A DNA stretch of 64,000 bases, from positions 1 through 64,000 of the forward strand of contig CAZTRF010000001.1 in the NCBI GenBank assembly GCA_964616495.1, read 5' to 3'. Shown here in pieces: positions 1 through 7,443 of the stretch (the first letter of the stretch is position 1; every line of letters starts with the position of its first letter). The DNA comes from DAOSVX01 sp964616495. GTDB lineage: Bacteria; Bacillota_I; Bacilli_A; RF39; UBA660. Below the pieces are notes generated by a model. It was given only the letters and a program-made list of their open reading frames with translations. It did no database searches and had not been told where the DNA came from. The translations under genes were made by a program, and so were the position numbers.

Positions 1-1
1 T

Positions 2-1252
2 AATGAAATATATGTTGGAGAAGAGGCTCCAAAAGGTGATGGCTGGACTAGAGATGAAGATGTTTTGGACACTTGGTTTAGCAGTGCTTTATGGCCATTT
101 AGTACGTTAGGATGGCCTTTAGATACTGAACTTCTAAAAAGGCATTACCCTAATGATATATTGGTTACAGCATATGATATTATCTTTTTCTGGGTATGTA
201 GAATGGTTTTTCAAGGAGAAGAATTTTTAGGAGAAAAACCTTTTAAAGAATGTTTAATTCATGGTCTTATTAGAGATAATCAAGGTCGCAAGATGAGTAA
301 AAGTTTAGGTAATGGGGTAGATCCTATGGATGTAATAAATGAACATGGTGCAGATGCTCTACGTTTTTTCTTAGCGACAAGTAGTGCTCCTGGTATGGAT
401 TTAAGATATGATGAAGAAAAAGTAAGCGCTTCATGGAACTTTATTAATAAAATTTGGAATGCATCTAGATATACCTTAATGAATATTGAAGACTTTGATA
501 AACCGTTAAATATTAATGAACTTGATATTCATGATAGTTGGATTTTAACCAAACTAAATAATACTATTAAAAAGGTCACCAAATATATGGAAAAGTATGA
601 ATTTAATAATGTTGGAACCATTTTATATTCATTTATTTGGAATGATTTTTGTGATTCATATATTGAAATGAGTAAACATACTATTCAAAGCAACGCTACT
701 AAAGCGACCTTAAAATATGTGTTATCGAGCATTTTAAAAATGTTACATCCTTTTATGCCTTTTGTGACCGATGAAATATATTCTAAATTTAATAATAAAA
801 ATATTATTTTAAGTAAATATCCTGAATATATAAAAGAATATTCTAATGAAGATAATTATCAAAAATGTGAAGAAATGATTTTATTTATAGGCAAATATCG
901 TACCACTATTAAAGAAAATAATATTGGAAAAGATTATACCGTTAAAATAAATAATTCTAATAGTCATGACCTAATTATAAAAACTCTTAGAATAGAAGAA
1001 AAGCTAGTTAATGAAGAACAACTAGGAAGTAAAGTTCTAGTATATACTATTAATTATAGTATGACCGTTTATTTTGAAATAGAGATCAATCAAGAATTAA
1101 TTGAAAAAGAAAAAGATCAATTAGAAAAAAGTATATTAAAAAGAACTAACTTATTAAATAGTTCGTTTAAAGATAAGGCTCCAGAGCATTTAGTTTTAGA
1201 AGAGCAAAAGAAATTAGCAGAAGAAAAAGAGTTGTTAGCCAAGTTAAATTAA
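2..1252 (+). CDS. valS: Valyl-tRNA synthetase, C-terminal part (5' end outside window)
   Basis: Class I aminoacyl-tRNA synthetase that charges tRNA-Val. The reading frame is open from base 2 and enters mid-protein at GWTRDEDVLDTWFSSALWP, a ValRS catalytic-domain signature. GRKMSKSLGNGVDP carries the KMSKS loop. An anticodon-binding helical domain follows, and the last ~65 residues are a charged heptad-like stretch rich in Glu and Lys, the ValRS coiled-coil arm. The stop is followed by the proS promoter, so proS is probably a separate transcript. The missing N-terminal portion lies upstream of the window. Confidence 0.97.
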   Translation, partial: NEIYVGEEAPKGDGWTRDEDVLDTWFSSALWPFSTLGWPLDTELLKRHYPNDILVTAYDIIFFWVCRMVFQGEEFLGEKPFKECLIHGLIRDNQGRKMSKSLGNGVDPMDVINEHGADALRFFLATSSAPGMDLRYDEEKVSASWNFINKIWNASRYTLMNIEDFDKPLNINELDIHDSWILTKLNNTIKKVTKYMEKYEFNNVGTILYSFIWNDFCDSYIEMSKHTIQSNATKATLKYVLSSILKMLHPFMPFVTDEIYSKFNNKNIILSKYPEYIKEYSNEDNYQKCEEMILFIGKYRTTIKENNIGKDYTVKINNSNSHDLIIKTLRIEEKLVNEEQLGSKVLVYTINYSMTVYFEIEINQELIEKEKDQLEKSILKRTNLLNSSFKDKAPEHLVLEEQKKLAEEKELLAKLN

Positions 1253-1257
1253 ATAAG

Positions 1258-1287
1258 TTGTAAATTAATAACTTAAAATGATATAAT
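1258..1287 (+). promoter_or_regulatory. Promoter for proS (extended -10)
   Basis: TTGTAA (1258-1263), an 18-base spacer, then TATAAT (1282-1287) preceded by TG at 1279-1280. The same TGATATAAT string recurs in front of other genes in the window. It lies just ahead of the proS ribosome site AAAGGTGAT. Confidence 0.6.
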
Positions 1288-1307
1288 TTAAAAGAAAAGG
1301 TGATCTT

Positions 1308-2732
1308 ATGAAAGATAAATTAGTAGAAAGTATTACTAGTAGAGATATTGATTTTGCTCAGTGGTATACCGATGTTGTTAAAAAAGCTGACTTAGTTGAT
1401 TATAGTAGTGTAAAAGGAAGCATGATTATTAGGCCTTACGGCTATGCAATATGGGAGAATATGGTTAGTATTTTAGACAAAATGTTTAAAGAAACTGGTC
1501 ATGAAAATGTTCAAATGCCAATGTTTATCCCAGAAAGTCTATTTAATATTGAAAAAGAACACGTTACCGGGTTTGCTCCAGAAGTGGCTGTTGTTACTCA
1601 TGGAGGAAAAGAACAACTAGATGAAAATATGATTGTTCGTCCTACTAGCGAAGTGTTATTTTGTGATCATTATAAAAAAATAATTAAATCTTATCGTGAT
1701 TTACCTAAATTATATAATCAATGGTGTACGATTGTAAGATGGGAAAAGACAACTAGACCATTTTTACGTAGTAGAGAAATATTATGGCAAGAAGGTCACA
1801 CAATGCATGAAACCGAACAAGAAGCCATTTCTGAAACACTAAGAATGTTAAAGATTTATGAAACTTTCCAAAAGGATTATTTAGGGATTCCGGTTATTGT
1901 TGGACCAAAAAGTGAAAAAGAAAAGTTTGCAGGAGCTAAAAAAACTTATTCTCTAGAAGCAATGATGTATGATGGTGTTGCTCTTCAAAATGGAACTAGT
2001 CATTATTTTGGTCAAGATTTTGCTAAAGCCTTTGGAATAGAATTTTTAGGTAGAGATAATAAATTACAAACTCCATATCAAACTTCATGGGGAGTAAGTA
2101 CTCGAATGATTGGGTCTTTAATTATGGTCCATAGTGATGATAACGGTTTGGTCTTACCTCCTAATGTTGCTCCAATAAAAGTGATTATTATTCCTATTAA
2201 AAGTGATGAAAATGTAAAACAAGTGATTAATGATTTAGAAATTTCTTTAAAGAAAGAAAATGTTAGTTATAAAATAGATAATAGTGATAAAACTCCAGGG
2301 TTTAAATTTGCTGAAGCAGAAGTAAAAGGATATCCAATTAGAGTAGAAATCGGGCCTCGTGACCTAGAAAACAATGAAATGACCTTAGTAAGAAGAGATA
2401 CCTTAGAGAAAATAAAAGTTCCTAAAGATAATGTTATTAAAGAGATTACTGAGTTACTAGTAACTATTCAAAAAGATATGTATGATAGAGCCTTAAAAAG
2501 AAGAAATGAAATGATTTATGAGGCTTCTAATTATGAAGAAATGACCAAATTATCTAAAAAACCTGGATTCATAAAAGTTAACTGGTGTGAAGATGTCAAT
2601 TGTGAAAATAAAATAAAAGAAGAATTAGGATTAAAATCTCGTTGTATTATTGAAAAAGAGACTCCTAATGGTAAATGTGTTTGTTGTGGCAAGGAAGCTA
2701 AAGTAAAAATTTATTTTGGGCGTCAATATTAA
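1308..2732 (+). CDS. proS: Prolyl-tRNA synthetase, archaeal/eukaryote-type (ProS type 3)
   Basis: Charges tRNA-Pro in the cytoplasm. The 474-residue length, the lack of the ~180-residue bacterial editing insertion and a C-terminal extension ending in Tyr identify the archaeal/eukaryotic-like subclass found in some Bacillota and Mollicutes. Class II motifs are visible: RPTSE in motif 2 and a C-terminal GTSHYFGQDFAKAFG/TSWGVSTRMIG block. The C-terminal region has a CxxxxC...CxCC arrangement (WCEDVNCEN and KCVCCGKEAK), probably a zinc site. The start follows a good AAAGGTGAT. A strong terminator follows, so it appears monocistronic. Confidence 0.96.
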   Translation: MKDKLVESITSRDIDFAQWYTDVVKKADLVDYSSVKGSMIIRPYGYAIWENMVSILDKMFKETGHENVQMPMFIPESLFNIEKEHVTGFAPEVAVVTHGGKEQLDENMIVRPTSEVLFCDHYKKIIKSYRDLPKLYNQWCTIVRWEKTTRPFLRSREILWQEGHTMHETEQEAISETLRMLKIYETFQKDYLGIPVIVGPKSEKEKFAGAKKTYSLEAMMYDGVALQNGTSHYFGQDFAKAFGIEFLGRDNKLQTPYQTSWGVSTRMIGSLIMVHSDDNGLVLPPNVAPIKVIIIPIKSDENVKQVINDLEISLKKENVSYKIDNSDKTPGFKFAEAEVKGYPIRVEIGPRDLENNEMTLVRRDTLEKIKVPKDNVIKEITELLVTIQKDMYDRALKRRNEMIYEASNYEEMTKLSKKPGFIKVNWCEDVNCENKIKEELGLKSRCIIEKETPNGKCVCCGKEAKVKIYFGRQY

Positions 2733-2747
2733 AGGAAAAACAAATTA

Positions 2748-2796
2748 AATGTCGAATATATATAATAGACTATGTTATATTTCGACATTTTTTTAT
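2748..2796 (+). terminator. Rho-independent terminator after proS
   Basis: Perfect inverted repeat AAATGTCGAA (2748-2757) / TTCGACATTT (2781-2790), extended by further A/T pairs and followed by a T run. Confidence 0.85.
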
Positions 2797-2829
2797 GTCT
2801 AAATTTATTAATATTAAAATGGTGATTAG

Positions 2830-3285
2830 ATGAAGAAAACAATTATTACCATATTGATAGCCTTAACATTAGGAAGCCTTTTTGGGTTATATATGTTTAA
2901 AGATAATGAAGAAAAGTTAGAAAAGGTTATAACCTTTTCTGATAATGTTACTTTATTTCAAATGGGAGTATTTTCTAATTATGAAAATGCTAAAAAGTTA
3001 AAAGAAGAAAAGAATGGAATAATTGTTGTAGATAAAGACCGTTATCGGGTTATTAAAGGAATATTAAAAAGTGAAGAAACAATTCTTAAGTATACCAGTT
3101 ATTTAGATACCTTTAATGAAACATATTATTTAAAAAAGATAAATATTGATAATGAAGAATTTATTACCTATTTAAAAGAAATGGGAATTTTAATAAATAA
3201 AACTGAAGACGTTGAAGTTATGAATAAATTAATAGAAGAGATATTAGAAAAATATAAGGAGTTGAACATTAAATATGCTAATTAA
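2830..3285 (+). CDS. Membrane-anchored SPOR-like domain protein
   Basis: A 151-residue protein with one N-terminal membrane segment (about residues 4-22) and an extracellular portion. FQMGVFSNYENAKKLKEEK followed by a short beta/alpha/beta pattern (VVDKDRYRVIKGIL) matches the SPOR fold, which binds denuded peptidoglycan glycans at division sites in characterised proteins. It overlaps radC by 11 bases and sits in the slot between tRNA synthetase genes and radC/mreCD, which suggests a cell-envelope role. The SPOR assignment rests on pattern only. The start has GGTGAT upstream. Confidence 0.6.
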   Translation: MKKTIITILIALTLGSLFGLYMFKDNEEKLEKVITFSDNVTLFQMGVFSNYENAKKLKEEKNGIIVVDKDRYRVIKGILKSEETILKYTSYLDTFNETYYLKKINIDNEEFITYLKEMGILINKTEDVEVMNKLIEEILEKYKELNIKYAN

Positions 3286-3950
3286 AGAAATGTATGAAAG
3301 TGATAAGCCTCGTGAAAGATTAAAAAAATATGGAGCTAAGTTTTTAAGTAATGAGGAACTAATTTCAATTATTCTAAGATGTGGAACAAAAAACATTTCG
3401 GTAAAAGAGCTTTCTTCTAACATCTTAAAAAATAAAACTAGTCTAAACGAATTAGAAACCTATACCTTAAATAGTTTAACTAAAATAAAAGGAATGGGAG
3501 AAGTAAAGGCTATTACCTTATTAGCTACCATTGAACTAGGTAAAAGAATTAATTTTTCTAAAGAAGAAAAACAATATATTAAATTAAATAATACCTCTTT
3601 AGTATTTGAAATGTTTAAATATAAATTTATTAACAAATATCAAGAAGAATTTATAGTTTTATTTTTAGATACTAAAAAAAATTTAATTACTTATGAGACC
3701 CTTTTTATGGGAACTGTTAATCAAAGTATTGTCCATCCGAGAGAAATANNNNNNNNNNTATTTAAACTCTGCATCTAGTATTATATGTCTTCATAACCAT
3801 CCTTCAGGAGAGGTAGTTCCTAGTCAAAGTGATATTAATCTTACTAAAAGTATTAAAGAAATTGGTGAAATATTATTAATTCCTTTATTAGATCATATGA
3901 TAATAGGCACTAATAGCTACTATAGTTTCTTGGAAGAAGGGACTTTATGA
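3275..3950 (+). CDS. radC: RadC/JAMM-domain protein, interrupted by a scaffold gap
   Basis: RadC family protein (often called DNA repair protein, but its biochemical role is unsettled). The N-terminal helix-hairpin-helix region includes LTKIKGMGEVKAITLLATIELG. The C-terminal JAMM metalloprotease-like motif is intact: HNHPSGEVVPSQSD. The reading frame changes across the 10 Ns at 3749-3758, between HPREI and YLNSASS. Family members have about five residues there, so the true gap is probably 15 bases and the gene is likely intact. The start overlaps the SPOR gene; the stop TGA overlaps the mreC start as ATGA. In Bacillus radC also precedes mreBCD; mreB is missing here. Confidence 0.9.
3749..3758. 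other. Assembly gap (10 N)
   Basis: Ten ambiguous bases inside radC. A run of exactly ten with a frame change across it is typical of a scaffold placeholder. The conserved spacing of RadC suggests that about 15 bases are really missing. Confidence 0.95.
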
Positions 3951-4606
3951 GAAAGTTTATCTATGAAAATGGTTTATTAATTTTAACTTTTTTAATCTTA
4001 TTAATATTTTCTAATTCTATAGCTAAATTATATCGAAATGTTGATGATGAACCTATCGAAAAATATGTTTTAGAAATCGAAAATCAAACCTTAAGACAAG
4101 AATTAAATTATTATTTACAAGATATTAATTCTAAACTTTATACCAATTATGATTATAAAATAAGTAAATTGTTATTTAATAATCCTTACAATCTATTTAA
4201 TACTGGTACCATATTATTAGGAAGTAAAGATGATATTGTTAAAGATATGGTTGTCTTGTATCAAGATAACCTAATTGGGACTATCGATCGAGTATATTCA
4301 AATATTAGTTATATTGAATTATTAAATAACAAAGATTATTTTCCAATCAGAATAAATGATAATATTGGAAGTATTTGTGATTTTAATAATAAAAATAAAA
4401 CCTATAAAATATGTAATATCGATAATTATGGTAATATTAAAATAGGGGATATTGTTTACACCTCTAATTATTCAGCCTATCCTCAAAATATAAAAGTAGG
4501 AGTAGTATCAGATATTAAGAAAGAAGATAAAATTGAAAAAGAAGTTTATATGAAAAACAATTTGGACTATAAAAATATTAATTATGTAGTTGTTATTTTA
4601 AGGTAA
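3947..4606 (+). CDS. mreC: Rod shape-determining protein MreC
   Basis: Bitopic membrane protein of the elongasome that scaffolds peptidoglycan synthases. A single N-terminal membrane segment (about residues 7-25) is followed by a short coiled coil and the beta-rich MreC ectodomain, with DMVVLYQDNLIGTIDRV resembling the conserved VN..GLVGRV.....S.V.LL repeat. At 219 residues it is shorter than the usual ~280. The gene starts inside the radC stop (ATGA) and is followed two bases later by mreD. Confidence 0.85.
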   Translation: MRKFIYENGLLILTFLILLIFSNSIAKLYRNVDDEPIEKYVLEIENQTLRQELNYYLQDINSKLYTNYDYKISKLLFNNPYNLFNTGTILLGSKDDIVKDMVVLYQDNLIGTIDRVYSNISYIELLNNKDYFPIRINDNIGSICDFNNKNKTYKICNIDNYGNIKIGDIVYTSNYSAYPQNIKVGVVSDIKKEDKIEKEVYMKNNLDYKNINYVVVILR

Positions 4607-4608
4607 TT

Positions 4609-4989
4609 ATGATCTTTTTATTTGTTGACCTTTTAATAAACAAACTATGTTATTTTAATAGTTATTTATTTTTAATACCTTTAATTTATTATAAAAAAAA
4701 TTTTTTCTATTACTTAATTATTGGCCTTACATTAGACATTTTTATTTGTAATACCTATTTAAATACCCTTATTTTGTCTTTATTATATTTAGCAAATAGA
4801 TACCTCTTAATTAAAGTTCAAAATAAAGAAATTATTTATTTTATTAATTATTTATTTTATTTTATATTAATAAGTCTTGTAATAGGCCACTCCCCATCAT
4901 TATTAGATCTTTTTAATTTAATTACTAATACCATGATTTTTAAAATATGGGATATTTATCATCATCAAAGAATAAAATTAATTGGGTGA
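4609..4989 (+). CDS. mreD: Rod shape-determining protein MreD
   Basis: A very hydrophobic 126-residue protein with four or more predicted membrane helices, directly after mreC and before the SpoIVFA-like gene. Position and topology identify MreD, the integral membrane partner of MreC; sequence motifs are weak. It is short compared with ~165 residues in Bacillus. The 3' end overlaps the region carrying the ribosome site of the next gene. Confidence 0.75.
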   Translation: MIFLFVDLLINKLCYFNSYLFLIPLIYYKKNFFYYLIIGLTLDIFICNTYLNTLILSLLYLANRYLLIKVQNKEIIYFINYLFYFILISLVIGHSPSLLDLFNLITNTMIFKIWDIYHHQRIKLIG

Positions 4990-4993
4990 ATTT

Positions 4994-5596
4994 ATGGATA
5001 ATTATATTGAAGAAGTAAAAAGAAGAATTAGAAGAAAAGAAACTAAACCAAAAGAAAAGAAATATGTTAGTGGTTTAATATCAAGGGTACTAGGAAGTAT
5101 TATTTTTTTATTAGTTTCCTTAATTTTTATTAAGTCATCAGACAAAAACCTATTACTTTATAAAGAAGAAGTTTTAACAAAATCACTTCCCTTTACTAAG
5201 ATTAAAACCACTATTGAAAGTTTTTTAGGTAAAGAAGATATTCTTAATAAAATAGTTAAAGAACCAGAAGTACCAGTTTTTAATGAGAATTTAAGTTATA
5301 AAGAAACCTCTATATTTATGAATGGGGTTCGTTTAGAAGTAAATGATAATTATTTAACTCCTTTATTAGAAAGTGGAATAGTGGTTTTTATTGGCGAAAA
5401 AGAAAATTATGGTAATACGGTTATTGTTCAAGGAATCGATGGAATAGATATCTGGTATGGGAATGTTACTAATTTAAATGTTAAGATGTATGAATATGTA
5501 GAAAAAGGTAACCTTTTGGGAGAAACAACTAATAATGAACTTTACTTGGTCTTTATGAAAGATGGAGCCTATTTAAATTACGAAGAACATCTTTAA
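4994..5596 (+). CDS. spoIVFA: SpoIVFA-like membrane protein with degenerate M23 domain
   Basis: A 200-residue protein with a basic N-terminal tail, one membrane segment (about 33-51) and a C-terminal domain resembling a peptidase M23/LytM fold (GNTVIVQGIDGIDIWYGNV...YVEKGNLLGET), without a clear HxH or HxxxD zinc set. In Bacillus, SpoIVFA anchors and inhibits the protease SpoIVFB during sporulation; here it likewise directly precedes the M50 protease, with overlapping ends. The ATG at 4994 is preferred because GGGTGA precedes it at proper spacing. Whether the organism sporulates cannot be told from this pair. Confidence 0.7.
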   Translation: MDNYIEEVKRRIRRKETKPKEKKYVSGLISRVLGSIIFLLVSLIFIKSSDKNLLLYKEEVLTKSLPFTKIKTTIESFLGKEDILNKIVKEPEVPVFNENLSYKETSIFMNGVRLEVNDNYLTPLLESGIVVFIGEKENYGNTVIVQGIDGIDIWYGNVTNLNVKMYEYVEKGNLLGETTNNELYLVFMKDGAYLNYEEHL

Positions 5597-6341
5597 GATT
5601 TCTTTTCTAACTTTTTTAACCCTTTTAATAGCCTTTTTAGAAGGTTTTATTCTTAATGCCATAATTATCTTAGGAATAGTTATAATTCATGAACTAGGCC
5701 ATGTTACAATGGCCCTAATAAGTAAATACCAAATTGAAGAAATTTTAATTCTTCCTTTTGGAGGAATAACCAAAATAAAAAAAGATCTTAATAGTGATAT
5801 TAAAAAAGACTTGTTATTAGCAAGCGGAGGAATTATTTTTCAAATAATCTTTTTAACCATTTTAATAATTATCTACTTATTAGGTTTTTTAGCTTACAAA
5901 CCATTTTATTTACTTATCTATTATAATCTAATTATAATTATTTTTAATTTAATACCAATCATCCCTTTAGATGGACATTATATTTTAAGATATTTAATAG
6001 AACTTTTTTTACCTTACTATAAAGCTTTTTATATAACACTCACTATTTCAATCATTCTTCTTACTTCATTTGTTATACTAAATATAATTACTGGTTTAAA
6101 TAATTATCTGATTATTGGTTTTTTAGTTTATAAACTGATTATTGAATTTAAAAACTTTAAATATCAATTTAATCGTTTTTTATTAGAACGGATTATAAAA
6201 GAATTTAATTTTAAAAAAATTAAGATTATTAATGGGATAAACCTCAAAAAGATGTATCGTAATAAATATCATTTCTTTTTAGATAAAGGAAAAGTGATAA
6301 GTGAAAAGAATGTTTTATATAAATTAAAAGGCAATGATTAA
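5577..6341 (+). CDS. spoIVFB: SpoIVFB-like M50 intramembrane metalloprotease (ATT start)
   Basis: Polytopic site-2-type protease. The catalytic HELGH (codons 5688-5702) lies upstream of the first ATG at 5709, so an ATG start would remove the active site. The frame is open back to 5577, and its ATT is preceded at 9 bases by GGAG (5564-5567), giving a 254-residue protein whose N-terminus (ITKNIFKISFLTFLTLL) matches the first membrane helix of the family. PIIPLDGH supplies the second metal-ligand motif. The start overlaps the SpoIVFA-like stop by 20 bases, consistent with coupled translation. The gene precedes rplU as in Bacillus. Confidence 0.8.
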   Translation: MTKNIFKISFLTFLTLLIAFLEGFILNAIIILGIVIIHELGHVTMALISKYQIEEILILPFGGITKIKKDLNSDIKKDLLLASGGIIFQIIFLTILIIIYLLGFLAYKPFYLLIYYNLIIIIFNLIPIIPLDGHYILRYLIELFLPYYKAFYITLTISIILLTSFVILNIITGLNNYLIIGFLVYKLIIEFKNFKYQFNRFLLERIIKEFNFKKIKIINGINLKKMYRNKYHFFLDKGKVISEKNVLYKLKGND

Positions 6342-6370
6342 GAAACTTGCCAAATTTATAGTAAAAACAT

Positions 6371-6399
6371 TTGACAAAGCTCCTATTTACTGGTAGAAT
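6371..6399 (+). promoter_or_regulatory. Promoter of the rplU-prp-rpmA operon
   Basis: Near-perfect promoter: TTGACA (6371-6376), a 17-base spacer, TAGAAT (6394-6399). Confidence 0.85.
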
Positions 6400-6405
6400 T
6401 ATCAT

Positions 6406-6489
6406 GTTTTAAGGGCTTTCTTTAAAACCGCACTAAAAAGGTTTAAGCGATTATATCCACCTTAAAGGCGTGTCTTACAAATATTAGAA
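6406..6489 (+). promoter_or_regulatory. Probable L21 leader of rplU
   Basis: About 95 transcribed bases lie between the promoter and the rplU start, with several self-complementary G/C patches (AAGGGCTTT, ACCGCAC, CCACCTTAAAGG). Bacillota carry a conserved structured leader (L21 leader) exactly here that is thought to mediate autogenous control. The structure was not computed; assignment is by position and by the unusually high G/C for this genome. Confidence 0.55.
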
Positions 6490-6501
6490 GTGGAGGGAAA
6501 T

Positions 6502-6804
6502 ATGAAAGCTATATTCGTTACTGGTGGTAAACAATATTTAGTTAGTGAAGGCGATACTATCTATGTTGAAAAACTAGAGGGTGAAGCTGGAGCTAGTGTA
6601 TCATTTGATGAAGTATTGTTTGTTGATGGAGTATCTGGAACACCTACTGTTAAAGGTGCAAAAGTTACTTGTGAAATAGTAAAACAAGGTAAACAAAAGA
6701 AAATTTTAGTGTTTAAATATAAACCTAAAAAGAAATATCGTTTAACTCAAGGTCATAGACAACCATATACAAAGTTAGTTGTTAAAAAAATAGAAGTTAA
6801 ATAA
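6502..6804 (+). CDS. rplU: 50S ribosomal protein bL21
   Basis: A 100-residue component of the large ribosomal subunit that binds 23S rRNA. MKAIFVTGGKQYLVSEGD at the start and the C-terminal KKKYRLTQGHRQPYTKLVV are diagnostic. The start at 6502 is chosen because GTGGAGG lies 5-10 bases upstream; an earlier GTG at 6490 would begin inside the ribosome site. It is first in the rplU-prp-rpmA operon, with two bases before prp. Confidence 0.97.
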   Translation: MKAIFVTGGKQYLVSEGDTIYVEKLEGEAGASVSFDEVLFVDGVSGTPTVKGAKVTCEIVKQGKQKKILVFKYKPKKKYRLTQGHRQPYTKLVVKKIEVK

Positions 6805-6806
6805 TA

Positions 6807-7112
6807 ATGATTAAAATAATGGTAAAAGAAACTGATAATATTTTATCAGTGACTATTAAAGGACATGCTAATTATAGTAAAATTGGGACGGACATTGTCT
6901 GTGCTGGAGTAAGTAGCATTGTTACTACCACAATTAATGGTATTTTAAGTATTGATGATAAATCGATTATTTATGAAAATAAAGAAGGTTTTGTTTCAAT
7001 AGAAAATGTTAAACAGGATAAAATAACTAATGAATTATTAAATAATATGGTAAATATGTTTAGTGATTTAGAAAGTAAATATCCAAAAAATATACAAATG
7101 AAAAGAGGATAA
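6807..7112 (+). CDS. prp: Ribosomal-processing cysteine protease Prp
   Basis: A 101-residue YsxB/Prp family protein. In Staphylococcus it removes the N-terminal extension of ribosomal protein bL27 after LQFFA. The catalytic pair is visible: His in IKGHANYSKIGTDIVCAGVS and Cys in the same motif. It lies between rplU and rpmA, and the bL27 encoded next has the matching extension, so the substrate is in the same operon. Confidence 0.93.
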   Translation: MIKIMVKETDNILSVTIKGHANYSKIGTDIVCAGVSSIVTTTINGILSIDDKSIIYENKEGFVSIENVKQDKITNELLNNMVNMFSDLESKYPKNIQMKRG

Positions 7113-7114
7113 TT

Positions 7115-7402
7115 ATGAAATTTTTAGAATTAAATCTTCAATTATTTGCTCACGTTAAATCTCAAGGTTCTACACAAAATGGTAGAGATTCTGCTGGTCG
7201 TAGATTAGGAGCTAAAGCAGCTGATGGACAAACCATTAAAGCTGGTTCTATTATATATAGACAAAGAGGGACCAAGATTTATCCAGGAAATAATGTAGGA
7301 ATGGGTAAAGATCATACTTTATTTGCTTTAGTAGAAGGCGTAGTAAAATTTGAAAGATTAGGAAGAGATAAGAAAAAAGTAAGTGTTTATCCTACAAAAT
7401 AA
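7115..7402 (+). CDS. rpmA: 50S ribosomal protein bL27 with cleavable N-terminal extension
   Basis: A 95-residue protein whose mature N-terminus reaches the peptidyl-transferase centre. It begins MKFLELNLQLFA, a Prp recognition sequence (LNLQLFA), so cleavage after Ala-12 would give a mature start at HVKSQGSTQNGRDS. The core NGRDSAGRRLGAKAADGQ and IYRQRGTKIYPGNNVG are canonical. The stop codon lies inside the 3' arm of the operon terminator. Confidence 0.97.
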   Translation: MKFLELNLQLFAHVKSQGSTQNGRDSAGRRLGAKAADGQTIKAGSIIYRQRGTKIYPGNNVGMGKDHTLFALVEGVVKFERLGRDKKKVSVYPTK

Positions 7403-7413
7403 ACACTTTTTTT
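7381..7413 (+). terminator. Terminator overlapping the rpmA stop
   Basis: Perfect 10-bp stem AAGTGTTTAT (7381-7390) / ATAAACACTT (7399-7408) with an 8-base loop and a T run; the last codons and the stop of rpmA are within it. Confidence 0.85.
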
Positions 7414-7443
7414 ATTACTTAAAAAGATCTTGAGGTGATTAAT

